The translations under genes and the position numbers were made by a program. A stretch of DNA of 64,000 bases from Pseudomonas fluorescens (lineage in GTDB: Bacteria > Pseudomonadota > Gammaproteobacteria > Pseudomonadales > Pseudomonadaceae). The stretch spans positions 1,966,501 through 2,030,500 of the forward strand of contig NZ_CP078138.1 in assembly GCF_019212185.1 (NCBI RefSeq), read 5' to 3'. Positions 8,005 to 15,588 of this stretch are shown piece by piece (position 1 is the stretch's first letter; each line of letters begins with the position of its first letter). The notes beneath the pieces were generated by a model. The model was given only the letters and a program-made list of their open reading frames with translations, was not told the origin of the DNA and did not search any database.

Positions 8005-8919
8005 ATGGCAGGAAGCAGTTTGCTGGTGCTGATCGACGACATCGCGGCGGTGCTGGATGACGTCGCGCTGATGACTAAGATGGCGGCAAAAAAGACCGCC
8101 GGGGTGCTTGGCGACGATCTGGCACTCAATGCCCAGCAAGTCTCCGGGGTGCGTGCCGAGCGGGAAATTCCGGTGGTCTGGGCGGTGGCCAAGGGCTCGT
8201 TTCTGAACAAGCTGATCCTGGTTCCGTCTGCCTTGGCCATCAGTGCCTTCGTGCCCTGGCTGGTGACGCCGCTGCTGATGGTCGGCGGCGCCTACCTGTG
8301 TTTCGAAGGCTTCGAAAAGCTCGCGCACAAATTCCTCCACAGTCCCGCCGAGGATCAGGCCGTGCATGCCCAATTGGCCGAAGCAGTGGCCGATCCGGCA
8401 GTCGACTTGGTGGCTTTCGAAAAGGACAAGATCAAGGGCGCGGTGCGCACCGACTTCATTCTCTCGGCAGAAATCATCGCCATCACCCTCGGCACCGTGG
8501 CTGATGCACCGTTGACCCAGCAGGTGATCGTGCTGTCTGGGATTGCCATTGTCATGACCGTCGGCGTTTACGGCCTGGTGGCCGGCATCGTCAAGCTCGA
8601 TGATCTCGGCTTATGGCTCACACAAAAAACCTCGGCACTCGCCAAAAGCATTGGCGGCGCGATCCTGCGGGCGGCGCCGTACATGATGAAAAGCCTGTCC
8701 GTGATTGGCACTGCGGCGATGTTTCTGGTGGGTGGCGGGATCCTCACCCATGGCGTGCCGGTGGTGCATCACTGGATTGAAGGTGTCGGCGCAGCGGCGG
8801 GCGGGGCAGGGTTTATCGTGCCGCTGTTGCTCAACGGTGTGGCGGGGATTGTGGCGGGGGCGGTAGTGCTGGGTGTGGTGATGGTCGTCGGCAAGATCTG
8901 GAAAGCGCTGAAGGGCTGA
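8005..8919 (+). CDS. DUF808 family membrane protein (YedI-like)
   Basis: This 304-residue inner-membrane protein of the DUF808/YedI family starts [20 protein letters not shown]. The N-terminus is amphipathic. The hydrophobic segments include [20 protein letters not shown], an [10 protein letters not shown] region near residue 155, and glycine-rich helices at the C-terminus ([20 protein letters not shown]). The function of the family is not established. It is divergent from the TetR regulator, and a perfect REP inverted repeat lies just after its stop and probably ends transcription from both sides. Confidence 0.85.
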   Translation: MAGSSLLVLIDDIAAVLDDVALMTKMAAKKTAGVLGDDLALNAQQVSGVRAEREIPVVWAVAKGSFLNKLILVPSALAISAFVPWLVTPLLMVGGAYLCFEGFEKLAHKFLHSPAEDQAVHAQLAEAVADPAVDLVAFEKDKIKGAVRTDFILSAEIIAITLGTVADAPLTQQVIVLSGIAIVMTVGVYGLVAGIVKLDDLGLWLTQKTSALAKSIGGAILRAAPYMMKSLSVIGTAAMFLVGGGILTHGVPVVHHWIEGVGAAAGGAGFIVPLLLNGVAGIVAGAVVLGVVMVVGKIWKALKG

Positions 8920-8931
8920 TGGTTCTCCCAT

Positions 8932-8980
8932 CTGTAGGAGCAGCCCGGGCGGCGGAGCGCCGCCCGGGCTGCTCCTACAG
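8932..8980. repeat. Perfect 23-bp inverted repeat made of two REP arms (3-nt loop)
   Basis: The arms CTGTAGGAGCAGCCCGGGCG and complement extend to 23 paired bases around a GAG loop. It is a REP doublet without a spacer. It lies between the convergent DUF808 and mlaA-like genes, 3 nt from the latter's stop codon, so it can act as a bidirectional transcription terminator or mRNA 3' stabiliser. Confidence 0.85.
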
Positions 8981-8983
8981 GGA

Positions 8984-9772
8984 TTACTCGGCAATCTGCA
9001 ACTTACGCGCCTCGGAATACACGTACCGAACCTTCTCGTACTCGAACGGCGAGTTCATCTGGCCGTAGCGGAAGTTGGTCTGATAACGCTTGTCGACGCC
9101 GCGCAGAATCCAGATCTCCGGGTGGTTCTTGCTGACTTCCGCCACGTTGAGGAAGTTGATCGCATTCTCCGCGGTGTAGTCCACCACCAGCCCCGAGGTG
9201 TCGCGCAGGTTCGATGGGCCGAGGATCGGCAGGACCAGGTAGGCGCCACCCGGGACGCCATAGAAGCCCAGGGTCTGACCAAAGTCTTCGCTCTGGCGCG
9301 GCAGACCCATGGCCGTCGCCGGATCCCACAGTCCGGCGATGCCGATGGTGGTGTTGAGTAGCAGGCGGCCGGTGGTTTCCAGCGAGCGCTGGCCCTTGAG
9401 CTGCAGCAGGCTGTTCACCAGGTTCGGCACATCACCGAGGTTGTTGAAAAAGTTGCTGACGCCGGTGCGCAGGAAGCTCGGGGTGACATAGCGGTAACCG
9501 TCGACCACCGGCAGGAACACCCACTGATCGAAGCGGTAGTTGAAGTGGTAGACCCGGCGGTTCCACGACTCCAGCGGGTCGTAGACATTCAGTGCGCTCA
9601 GGGTCGAACGCTCGAATTCGCGCTGATCCAGCCCCGGGTTGAATGTGAGTTGTTTCAGCGGCTCGGTAAAGCCGTCCGGATCGACCACGGGCGGGTTGTT
9701 GGCCTTACTGTTGTCGGCATTGGCAGCGCCTGCACAGAGCATCGCCGCGAGAATCAGTAGATGTTTAGCCAC
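8984..9772 (-). CDS. MlaA (VacJ)-like protein
   Basis: This 262-residue envelope protein is related to MlaA/VacJ, the outer-membrane component of the Mla retrograde phospholipid transport system. Diagnostic stretches are YDPLESWNRRVYHFNYRFDQ, FFNNLGDVPNLVNSLLQ, TTIGIAGLWDPAT, and GFYGVPGGAYLVLPILGPSNLRD in overlapping form. It begins with a GTG at 9770-9772 and has a signal peptide. The expected lipobox is poor (AMLC at residue 13) and an ANA/D signal-peptidase I site looks better, so it may be soluble rather than a lipoprotein. Its start overlaps the upstream hydrolase by 8 nt, which implies a two-gene operon away from any mla ABC genes. Confidence 0.88.
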   Translation of the reverse strand: MAKHLLILAAMLCAGAANADNSKANNPPVVDPDGFTEPLKQLTFNPGLDQREFERSTLSALNVYDPLESWNRRVYHFNYRFDQWVFLPVVDGYRYVTPSFLRTGVSNFFNNLGDVPNLVNSLLQLKGQRSLETTGRLLLNTTIGIAGLWDPATAMGLPRQSEDFGQTLGFYGVPGGAYLVLPILGPSNLRDTSGLVVDYTAENAINFLNVAEVSKNHPEIWILRGVDKRYQTNFRYGQMNSPFEYEKVRYVYSEARKLQIAE

Positions 9773-11063
9773 GGAAAAACTCCAGCATGGCGTCGGCGTT
9801 GACGCGGTAGTTGAGGTTGCCGCAATGGCCGCCGTGAGGGTAGACCGTCAGGCGGTCGCCAAAAGTCTTGCGCAGGAAACCGAGGTCGCCCGGGCCGAGA
9901 ATCACATCGTCAGCGTTGTGCATGACGGCGATTTTCGAGCTGCCTTGCAGATAATCCTGCAGCGCGTACAGGCTGACCTGGTCGATCAGTTGCAGCAGGC
10001 TGCCGCCGTCGGTGCGTGCGCGCCACATCGGGATCACTTGCTCGGTCAGGTAGCAGTCGAAGTCGCATTGCAGCGCGCGCTTGAGGAAGGGCGTGAGGCT
10101 GGTGCCTTCGGTGATCGGGTATTTGGGCGGGGTGATCAGGCCGCGGCGATTGATCAGGTCCGAGGTGTAGGCGATATCGGCGGCGGAAAAGCGGAATGAG
10201 GTGCCGATCAGCATCGCCATCTGTTCATTGGTCAGGTGTTGCTTGGACTGCTGGAAGTCGTAGAGCAGGGCGTCGTTGAGGTCGATGTAGCCCTTTTGCT
10301 GGAAGTAACGGGTCAGCTTGTTCAGCACCAACTCGTAAAAGGTGGTGGTGTTGTTGATGCCCTTGACCTCGGTCTGCACCAGCTTGTCGAGGTTGGTCAC
10401 CGAGGTGTACAGGTTGACCGGCGGATTCAGCAACAGGACTTTCTTGAAGTTGAAACTGCGCCGGGTTTCGTCCAGGTGGGCCACAAATGCCGCATCCAGG
10501 GCGCCCAGGCTGTAGCCGGTGAGGTAGAAATCGGTCACCGGCAGTTTCGGGTTCTGCGCGCGCACCGCTTGCATCACCCGATACATATCTTCGGCGTCTT
10601 CCTTGGATACACCGGGAGTGGCGAAGCGCGAGGCTGAACTGATGAAGTCGAAGCTGGTCGGCGATGACAGTTGGACTACGTGATAGCCGGCCTTGTAGTA
10701 CAGGCGCTTGAGGTATTCGTTGAGGCTGCTGTCATAGCGCGCGCCGGTGCCGGCGATCAGGAAGATCAGCGGGGCTGCATGGTCCTGGGTGGCCATGCGG
10801 TAGGTCAGCTTCTTCACCGCCCAGAAATTGTCGGGCAGGTCGAACTGCCGTTCAGGGCGCAGGGTCAGGCTATGGTCGCTCTGGTTGATGTCGTCATCCG
10901 ATGGGAGCTCGGGTCGCAGATCCGGAGGCGTCGTGGCGATGGTCGCTTCGAACGGGTTGGTCAGCGGATAGCCATAACTGGCGGCGTCGATATCCGCCGC
11001 CAGCGCGGACGCACTCAGGAGAAGGCCGCCGAAAATGGCAGCAAAGCGCAAGGAACGGAGCAT
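9765..11063 (-). CDS. Secreted alpha/beta hydrolase-like protein
   Basis: This 432-residue protein has a clear signal peptide (MLRSLRFAAIFGG..SALA/AD) and an alpha/beta-hydrolase core. An oxyanion-type segment is PLIFLIAGTGARYDS. The nucleophile elbow is FYLTGYSLGALDA (serine near residue 186). The late acid and histidine regions are VMHNADDVI and YPHGGHCGNL. Similar proteins are sometimes labelled serine/threonine kinases in databases, but no kinase motif is present. The substrate is unknown. Coupling to an MlaA-like gene suggests lipid handling in the periplasm, which is an inference. Confidence 0.75.
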   Translation of the reverse strand: MLRSLRFAAIFGGLLLSASALAADIDAASYGYPLTNPFEATIATTPPDLRPELPSDDDINQSDHSLTLRPERQFDLPDNFWAVKKLTYRMATQDHAAPLIFLIAGTGARYDSSLNEYLKRLYYKAGYHVVQLSSPTSFDFISSASRFATPGVSKEDAEDMYRVMQAVRAQNPKLPVTDFYLTGYSLGALDAAFVAHLDETRRSFNFKKVLLLNPPVNLYTSVTNLDKLVQTEVKGINNTTTFYELVLNKLTRYFQQKGYIDLNDALLYDFQQSKQHLTNEQMAMLIGTSFRFSAADIAYTSDLINRRGLITPPKYPITEGTSLTPFLKRALQCDFDCYLTEQVIPMWRARTDGGSLLQLIDQVSLYALQDYLQGSSKIAVMHNADDVILGPGDLGFLRKTFGDRLTVYPHGGHCGNLNYRVNADAMLEFFRG

Positions 11064-11286
11064 GACTAAATCCCTTAGAGGAAGGTGCCGAATAAAGTTC
11101 GCAGGCTATGACCACAGGTATCGCGCCAAAGTGCCATGCATCGGCACCAAAGAGGCTGGGTTCGAGGTAATAGTAGCTGGACGATACACTTTGCCGCCAT
11201 TTGATGAACAGATATCTGTTGATGTCGGTTGCGTCCGCCAGCCACGGGTTTAAGCTGGGCGCCGTTTTTGCCCTTTGGAGTGTTCC

Positions 11287-11658
11287 ATGTCCCGCCGCTT
11301 GCCCTTGATTGCGCTGCTCATCGTCCTGCCTCTGTGGCTGGCCGCCAGTTATGGTGCGCGTTATGGCTTTATGGAGGATGCACAGTGGGTGGGCATTTGT
11401 GCGGAGGAGGCGAGCCGCTGGGAGTGTCAGTTGCGGGCGAACCTGGGGTGGCTGATCCACTTCCAGGTCATGGGCTGGGCGGCGCTGGCGGCAGCGGTGC
11501 TCGGCTTTCTGTTGCCGGGCCGCACTGGCTGGTGGCTGGCGGCGCTGGCGCTGGTGTGCGGTTTGCCGGCGCTGGCGTTATATAACGCCAGCCTCGCGGT
11601 GTTTGCGGTGGTGATTGCCGGGTTGCGGTTGGTTCGGGCTTCGCGAGGTGTCAGGTAG
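11287..11658 (+). CDS. Small membrane protein of unknown function
   Basis: This 123-residue protein has an N-terminal transmembrane segment (LPLIALLIVLPLWLAASYG), a short periplasmic loop with two cysteines (GICAEEASRWECQLR) and further hydrophobic helices to the C-terminus. The ATG at 11287 has GGAG six bases upstream; an in-frame TTG at 11275 is less likely. I do not recognise a family. The conserved-looking Cys pair in the loop could form a disulfide. Confidence 0.7.
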   Translation: MSRRLPLIALLIVLPLWLAASYGARYGFMEDAQWVGICAEEASRWECQLRANLGWLIHFQVMGWAALAAAVLGFLLPGRTGWWLAALALVCGLPALALYNASLAVFAVVIAGLRLVRASRGVR

Positions 11659-11780
11659 TCCGCCATCGCGGCCCAACCGCGCTCCCGCCTGGTTGTTCTA
11701 GTAGTTCTGATAGTAGACAGCCGCTTCGTTAGCTCCGAACCTAGGGCGACAGATTTTTTCCTGGGAAATGGAGCAACGCC

Positions 11781-12260
11781 ATGACCGATCAGCAAGCAAC
11801 GTTGTTGTGCGGCTACGGCTACGACCCCTTGGATCGGCTGGTGAGTTGCGCCCCCCCAGAATCATCAGACTATCCAGCGCTTTTATCGTGTGTCTGCATC
11901 GTTCCCTGCTTTTCGCCGAGTTGGCAAAGGGCTTGTTGCAATGAAGAAGAATGTGATGAGGTGAGGTTGCGACAAATTGGGGAGCAGTACACCGTGATAA
12001 AAAACGCCGATGCTCCCCCGCCCATTGCCAGATACGCACAATCACAGGGTTTTAGTGAGAGTCAGATGATGGCAGAAGAGGGGTATAAAAATTTCCCGGA
12101 GGTGCAGAGACAATACCTGCATTCGCAGCAACCAGAGGTCGCGGAGCGTCTTCGTCAGGCAGATGTAGACTTTTTGGTTGCGACGGGGGAACACGTCAAA
12201 CGGTATCCTCACAACGAGCATCGGACGCGGCAGATCGTGAGTCTCATCCGCTCACAATAG
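11781..12260 (+). CDS. Orphan protein with Rhs-like N-terminus
   Basis: This 159-residue protein begins MTDQQATLLCGYGYDPLDRL, which resembles the start of short Rhs-repeat-associated core proteins common in Pseudomonas. The rest matches nothing I recognise: a cysteine-rich stretch (CVCIVPCF, ACCNEEECDEV) then a charged helical tail. The conserved Rhs core is absent. The gene is more AT-rich than its neighbours, pointing to transfer. A run of seven C at about 11850 precedes the point where Rhs similarity stops. Reading one base fewer there gives NHQTIQRFYR, reminiscent of the Rhs continuation QRFY, so this may be a decayed Rhs remnant. The alternative is an intact orphan. Confidence 0.5.
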   Translation: MTDQQATLLCGYGYDPLDRLVSCAPPESSDYPALLSCVCIVPCFSPSWQRACCNEEECDEVRLRQIGEQYTVIKNADAPPPIARYAQSQGFSESQMMAEEGYKNFPEVQRQYLHSQQPEVAERLRQADVDFLVATGEHVKRYPHNEHRTRQIVSLIRSQ

Positions 12261-12312
12261 AGCGAAGCCAGCCCGGTGTGGAATGATCTTGGGGTTGCTT
12301 CGTTCTATTGTG
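12253..12312. repeat. Inverted repeat spanning the stop codons of two convergent genes
   Basis: CACAATAGAGCGAAGC (12253-12268) and GCTTCGTTCTATTGTG (12297-12312) match as an inverted repeat at 15 of 16 positions with a 28-nt spacer. Each arm contains the TAG stop of one of the two convergent genes. It may form a terminator-like stem. Confidence 0.65.
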
Positions 12313-13867
12313 CTGACTTCGATTTAGCTCTCAAACTGCGCCACAACGCCGCCACCATCAACCCGCTCACCAGCGCCCAGCCCCAGGCCTGCTGGTTCAG
12401 CAGTCCTTCCTGATACAGCTGCGGCGCAATTCCCGCGCCGGTGATCAACGTCAACAGGGCGATTTCCCGTCGTGGTGCGCTCACCGGGCGCGCCAGGTAG
12501 ACCAGCGCCGGCAGCAGCAGGGCGGCGCTGGGGAAGCTGCGGTAGCGCGGCTCGAACACCAGCCCGAGCATCATCACCGCAGCGGCAAAACCGGCCGCGC
12601 CCAGCAGCCAGCCGGCGCGCCGCTCAAGTACATTGAAGACGCGCTGGCGCCAGCCGCTGGCAGCGCTCAGGCTCAGCGCGGCGTGGGCGAGGATCGCCAG
12701 GTTGAGGGCGATCAGCAGGCCGGCCCATGTCCATTCCCAGGTAGAGCGGCTGGTGACCCGCGCCAGCTCGCCCCAGGTGCCAATGGCGCAGGCCGCTAAG
12801 GCACCGAGCAAGGGCAGGACCAGCGCCGCCCGGGTGCTGCGCACGCGACCGCCGAGCAGCAGGGTGCCGAGGAAAATCAAGCCACCGACTGCCAGCCATT
12901 GTGGCCAGTACGGCAGGTTGCTGACCGGTCCGGCGAGGATGCCCTTGTCCTGGCGGTCGGCATCGAACAGCCCCCAATATCCGCCGACCGCGCCTTCACT
13001 GCCGCGTTTCCAGGGTTGGTCGAAGGCTTCGATCAGGTTGTAGCGCCAGCCCTGTTGCTCGGCGAGGGTGACGAAGCCGCGAATAAAGCGGGCTTCGTTG
13101 ACTCGGCTGGGCAACGCGGTTTCACGTTGGCGGCCTTCGCTAGGCCAGCCAGTTTCACCGATCATCACGTCCTTGGGGGCAAAGCGATTCCCGAACACCT
13201 GGCGCACTTCGGCGACGTGCTGCAGGGCCGCATCGATGTTGGACGGATCGTCTTCCCAGTACGGCAGCAGGTGAATGGTCAGGAAGTCCACGTTCGGGGC
13301 GATTTCCGGGTGTTTGAGCCAGAACTCCCAGACGTCGGCGTAGGTCACCGGTTGCTTGACGCTGCGTTTGACCTGCTTGATCAGGGCCGCCAGTTGCGGG
13401 CCGGTGACTTCTTTACGCAGCAGTGCTTCGTTGCCGACGATGACCGCCGAAACCACGTCCGGGTTGGCGTTGGCTTCGGCGATCAGCAGGTCGATCTCCT
13501 TGGCAGTGTCCACGGGATTGCTGTTGACCCAGGCGCCAATCATCAATTTCAGCCCATGCTTGCGCGCCAGTCCCGGCAGCGCTTCGAGGCCGGTCACCGA
13601 GTAGGTGCGGATGCACTCGAAGCGGGTGGCGAGCAGAGCCAGGTCGGCGTCCATGCGCTCGGGGCGCAGGTTGAACGGCTGGTCAAACGGCGATTGGTCC
13701 TTGTCGAAAGGGGTATAGGAGGCGCACTGCAGTTTGTGCGTCGGGGTCGCGGCGTCCGGCAGCAGAACCGGTTGACCGAGGCCATACCAGTAGCCGCCCA
13801 GGGCGAACAGGCCGAGCAGGCAGGCAAAGACATAGGCGGCGAAAGGGAAGCGCGATCTGGCGGGCAT
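12305..13867 (-). CDS. Membrane-anchored GH17-type beta-1,3-glucanase/transglycosidase
   Basis: This 520-residue protein has an N-terminal transmembrane or signal helix (FAAYVFACLLGLFALGGYW) and a family 17 glycoside hydrolase-like barrel (about residues 40-310). Several C-terminal transmembrane helices follow (about residues 325-510). The acid/base glutamate lies in VIVGNEALLR and the nucleophile glutamate in MIGETGWPSEG. Related proteins act in cyclic or branched beta-glucan (osmoregulated periplasmic glucan) metabolism, so a transglycosidase role is plausible; the substrate is inferred. The ATG at 13865-13867 (MPARSRFPF) is preferred to an upstream start. Confidence 0.8.
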   Translation of the reverse strand: MPARSRFPFAAYVFACLLGLFALGGYWYGLGQPVLLPDAATPTHKLQCASYTPFDKDQSPFDQPFNLRPERMDADLALLATRFECIRTYSVTGLEALPGLARKHGLKLMIGAWVNSNPVDTAKEIDLLIAEANANPDVVSAVIVGNEALLRKEVTGPQLAALIKQVKRSVKQPVTYADVWEFWLKHPEIAPNVDFLTIHLLPYWEDDPSNIDAALQHVAEVRQVFGNRFAPKDVMIGETGWPSEGRQRETALPSRVNEARFIRGFVTLAEQQGWRYNLIEAFDQPWKRGSEGAVGGYWGLFDADRQDKGILAGPVSNLPYWPQWLAVGGLIFLGTLLLGGRVRSTRAALVLPLLGALAACAIGTWGELARVTSRSTWEWTWAGLLIALNLAILAHAALSLSAASGWRQRVFNVLERRAGWLLGAAGFAAAVMMLGLVFEPRYRSFPSAALLLPALVYLARPVSAPRREIALLTLITGAGIAPQLYQEGLLNQQAWGWALVSGLMVAALWRSLRAKSKSAQ

Positions 13868-14200
13868 GGTCAGGCCATCGGGGAGCAAAGCCGCGCATCT
13901 TACCTGCATTTATCCACAGCTTGGTGGGTAGCAATGTTTTTACATGCAAAGACCGGGCGGAGCGGGTGGCGGCTTTTTGCCAAGTTGTCGTTAATGGCTT
14001 TCTGATGTCGTTTCTCGCTGCCTTGAGGTCGCTGACAGAGCAGGTCGTCGCGGGCGTGAGGTTGATGATCAATCCATCAGTACTCCGCTGATGTTCCAAC
14101 GAGTTCGCGGTGAGGCGTGATGGGGGCGCGGTGCACCAAAACAATAGGTTGACGACGCTGCTCGGCACCCGTCGGGCGCAGCACTTTCGGGGAAGTAACG
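13868..14200. other. Intergenic region upstream of the betX-like gene
   Basis: These 333 bases separate divergent genes. No open frame here looks coding. A small palindrome TTGATGATCAA lies at 14062-14072. The ribosome-binding site GGGGAAG precedes the downstream ATG at 14201. I see no clear sigma70 or sigma54 promoter. Confidence 0.5.
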
Positions 14201-15049
14201 ATGAAGATGCGACGACTCTTAGGCGCAAGTGCCGCTCTGGTACTTGCGATGGGCTCCACCTTGGCCAGCGCCGAAAACAAAACCCTGAGCATCGGCTACG
14301 TCGACGGTTGGTCCGACAGCGTGGCCACCACCCACGTGGCCGCCGAGGTGATCAAGCAGAAGCTTGGCTATGACGTGAAACTGCAGGCCGTGGCCACCGG
14401 TATCATGTGGCAGGGCGTTGCCACCGGAAAACTCGACGCCATGCTTTCGGCCTGGTTGCCGGTGACTCATGGTGAATACTGGGCGAAGAACAAGGACAAG
14501 GTGGTCGACTACGGTCCCAACTTCAAAGACGCCAAGATCGGCTTGATCGTGCCGGAGTATGTCAAGGCCGTGTCGATTGCCGATCTCAAGACTGACACGA
14601 CCTTCAAGAACAAGATCGTCGGCATTGACGCCGGGTCAGGCGTGATGCTCAAGACCGACCAGGCGATCAAGGACTACGGCCTCGATTACAAACTTCAAGC
14701 CAGTTCCGGCGCTGCAATGATTGCCGAACTGACCCGCGCCGAAGACAAGAAGGAATCCATTGCCGTGACCGGTTGGGTGCCGCATTGGATGTTCGCCAAG
14801 TGGAAACTGCGTTTCCTGGAAGATCCAAAAGGCGTTTACGGTGCAGCAGAAACCGTTAACAGCATCGGCAGTAAAGAACTGGCGACAAAAGCGCCAGAAG
14901 TGGCGAAATTCCTGAAGAACTTCCAATGGGCTTCGAAAGACGAAATCGGCGAAGTGATGTTGGCGATTCAGGACGGCGCCAAGCCTGACGCTGCGGCCAA
15001 GGATTGGGTGGCCAAGCACCCGGAGCGTGTTGCCGAGTGGACCAAGTAA
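14201..15049 (+). CDS. betX: Glycine betaine-binding periplasmic protein (OpuAC/BetX-like)
   Basis: This 282-residue substrate-binding protein has a signal peptide ending at ALASA/E. It carries the OpuAC-type pattern: IGYVDGWSDSVATTHVAAEV near the start, IMWQGVATGKLDAMLSAWLP, and TGWVPHWMFAKWKLRFLED with the aromatic residues that cage quaternary amines. No ABC permease or ATPase gene is adjacent. In P. aeruginosa a stand-alone betaine-specific protein, BetX, sits beside a DUF485/symporter pair and delivers betaine to a core transporter encoded elsewhere. The same arrangement is seen here, which supports the name. Confidence 0.82.
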   Translation: MKMRRLLGASAALVLAMGSTLASAENKTLSIGYVDGWSDSVATTHVAAEVIKQKLGYDVKLQAVATGIMWQGVATGKLDAMLSAWLPVTHGEYWAKNKDKVVDYGPNFKDAKIGLIVPEYVKAVSIADLKTDTTFKNKIVGIDAGSGVMLKTDQAIKDYGLDYKLQASSGAAMIAELTRAEDKKESIAVTGWVPHWMFAKWKLRFLEDPKGVYGAAETVNSIGSKELATKAPEVAKFLKNFQWASKDEIGEVMLAIQDGAKPDAAAKDWVAKHPERVAEWTK

Positions 15050-15079
15050 GTTGAGCTAAGCCTCTAGTCAGCACTTTCC

Positions 15080-15119
15080 AGGCCCCTTTGGCGCCCACGC
15101 CCAAGGGGCCTTGTTGTTT
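15080..15119 (+). terminator. Rho-independent terminator after betX
   Basis: AGGCCCCTTTGG and CCAAGGGGCCT form a stem, followed by TTGTTGTTT. It lies 30 nt after the betX stop. Confidence 0.75.
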
Positions 15120-15269
15120 CTGGGTGATTATCGCTGAGTGGCGGCCTTTACATCAGTCGTTTATGAATTGGAGAAAACGACATGGCGTTCTAAGACTAAG
15201 GTCGTCTGGAACCTCTCCTCCAGCCGCATACAGTGGATATGTTCCAACTAAAATCTGTGCTGCGAGGAT

Positions 15270-15277
15270 AAAAACAA
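15270..15277 (+). promoter_or_regulatory. Possible Hfq/Crc CA-type motif at the DUF485 start
   Basis: AAAAACAA fits AAnAAnAA and touches the start codon, between the TGCGAGGA ribosome-binding region and ATG. Binding here would block initiation. Acetate-type symporters are plausible targets of Crc-dependent catabolite repression; the link is inferred. Confidence 0.4.
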
Positions 15278-15588
15278 TGAACGACAGCATTTACCTCTCG
15301 ATTCAGAACAGCCCGCGCTTCAAGGAGCTGGTTCGCAAAAGAGAAAAGTTCGCCTGGATTCTTTCGGCGATCATGCTTGGCTTGTACTCCGGTTTCATTC
15401 TTCTGATTGCATATGGACCGCAGGTATTGGGGGCGAAGATCAGCCCTGACTCCTCAATCACCTGGGGTATTCCGATTGGCGTGGGGCTGATTGTTTCGGC
15501 CTTCATCCTGACCGGTATCTATGTGCGTCGCGCCAATGGCGAGTTCGACGATCTGAACAATGCAATTCTCAAGGAGGCCAAGCAATGA
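15277..15588 (+). CDS. DUF485 domain inner-membrane protein (YjcH-like)
   Basis: This 103-residue protein has two transmembrane helices ([20 protein letters not shown] and [20 protein letters not shown]) and a short charged tail ([14 protein letters not shown]). It belongs to the DUF485/YjcH family, which almost always precedes an ActP-type monocarboxylate symporter and is thought to assist it. Its stop overlaps the symporter start (ATGA), implying coupled translation. Confidence 0.9.
   Translation: MNDSIYLSIQNSPRFKELVRKREKFAWILSAIMLGLYSGFILLIAYGPQVLGAKISPDSSITWGIPIGVGLIVSAFILTGIYVRRANGEFDDLNNAILKEAKQ

Noticed and set aside
9765..11063. Serine/threonine kinase reading for the secreted hydrolase
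   Set aside because: No kinase catalytic motifs are present, whereas GYSLGA and the late Asp/His regions fit an alpha/beta hydrolase.
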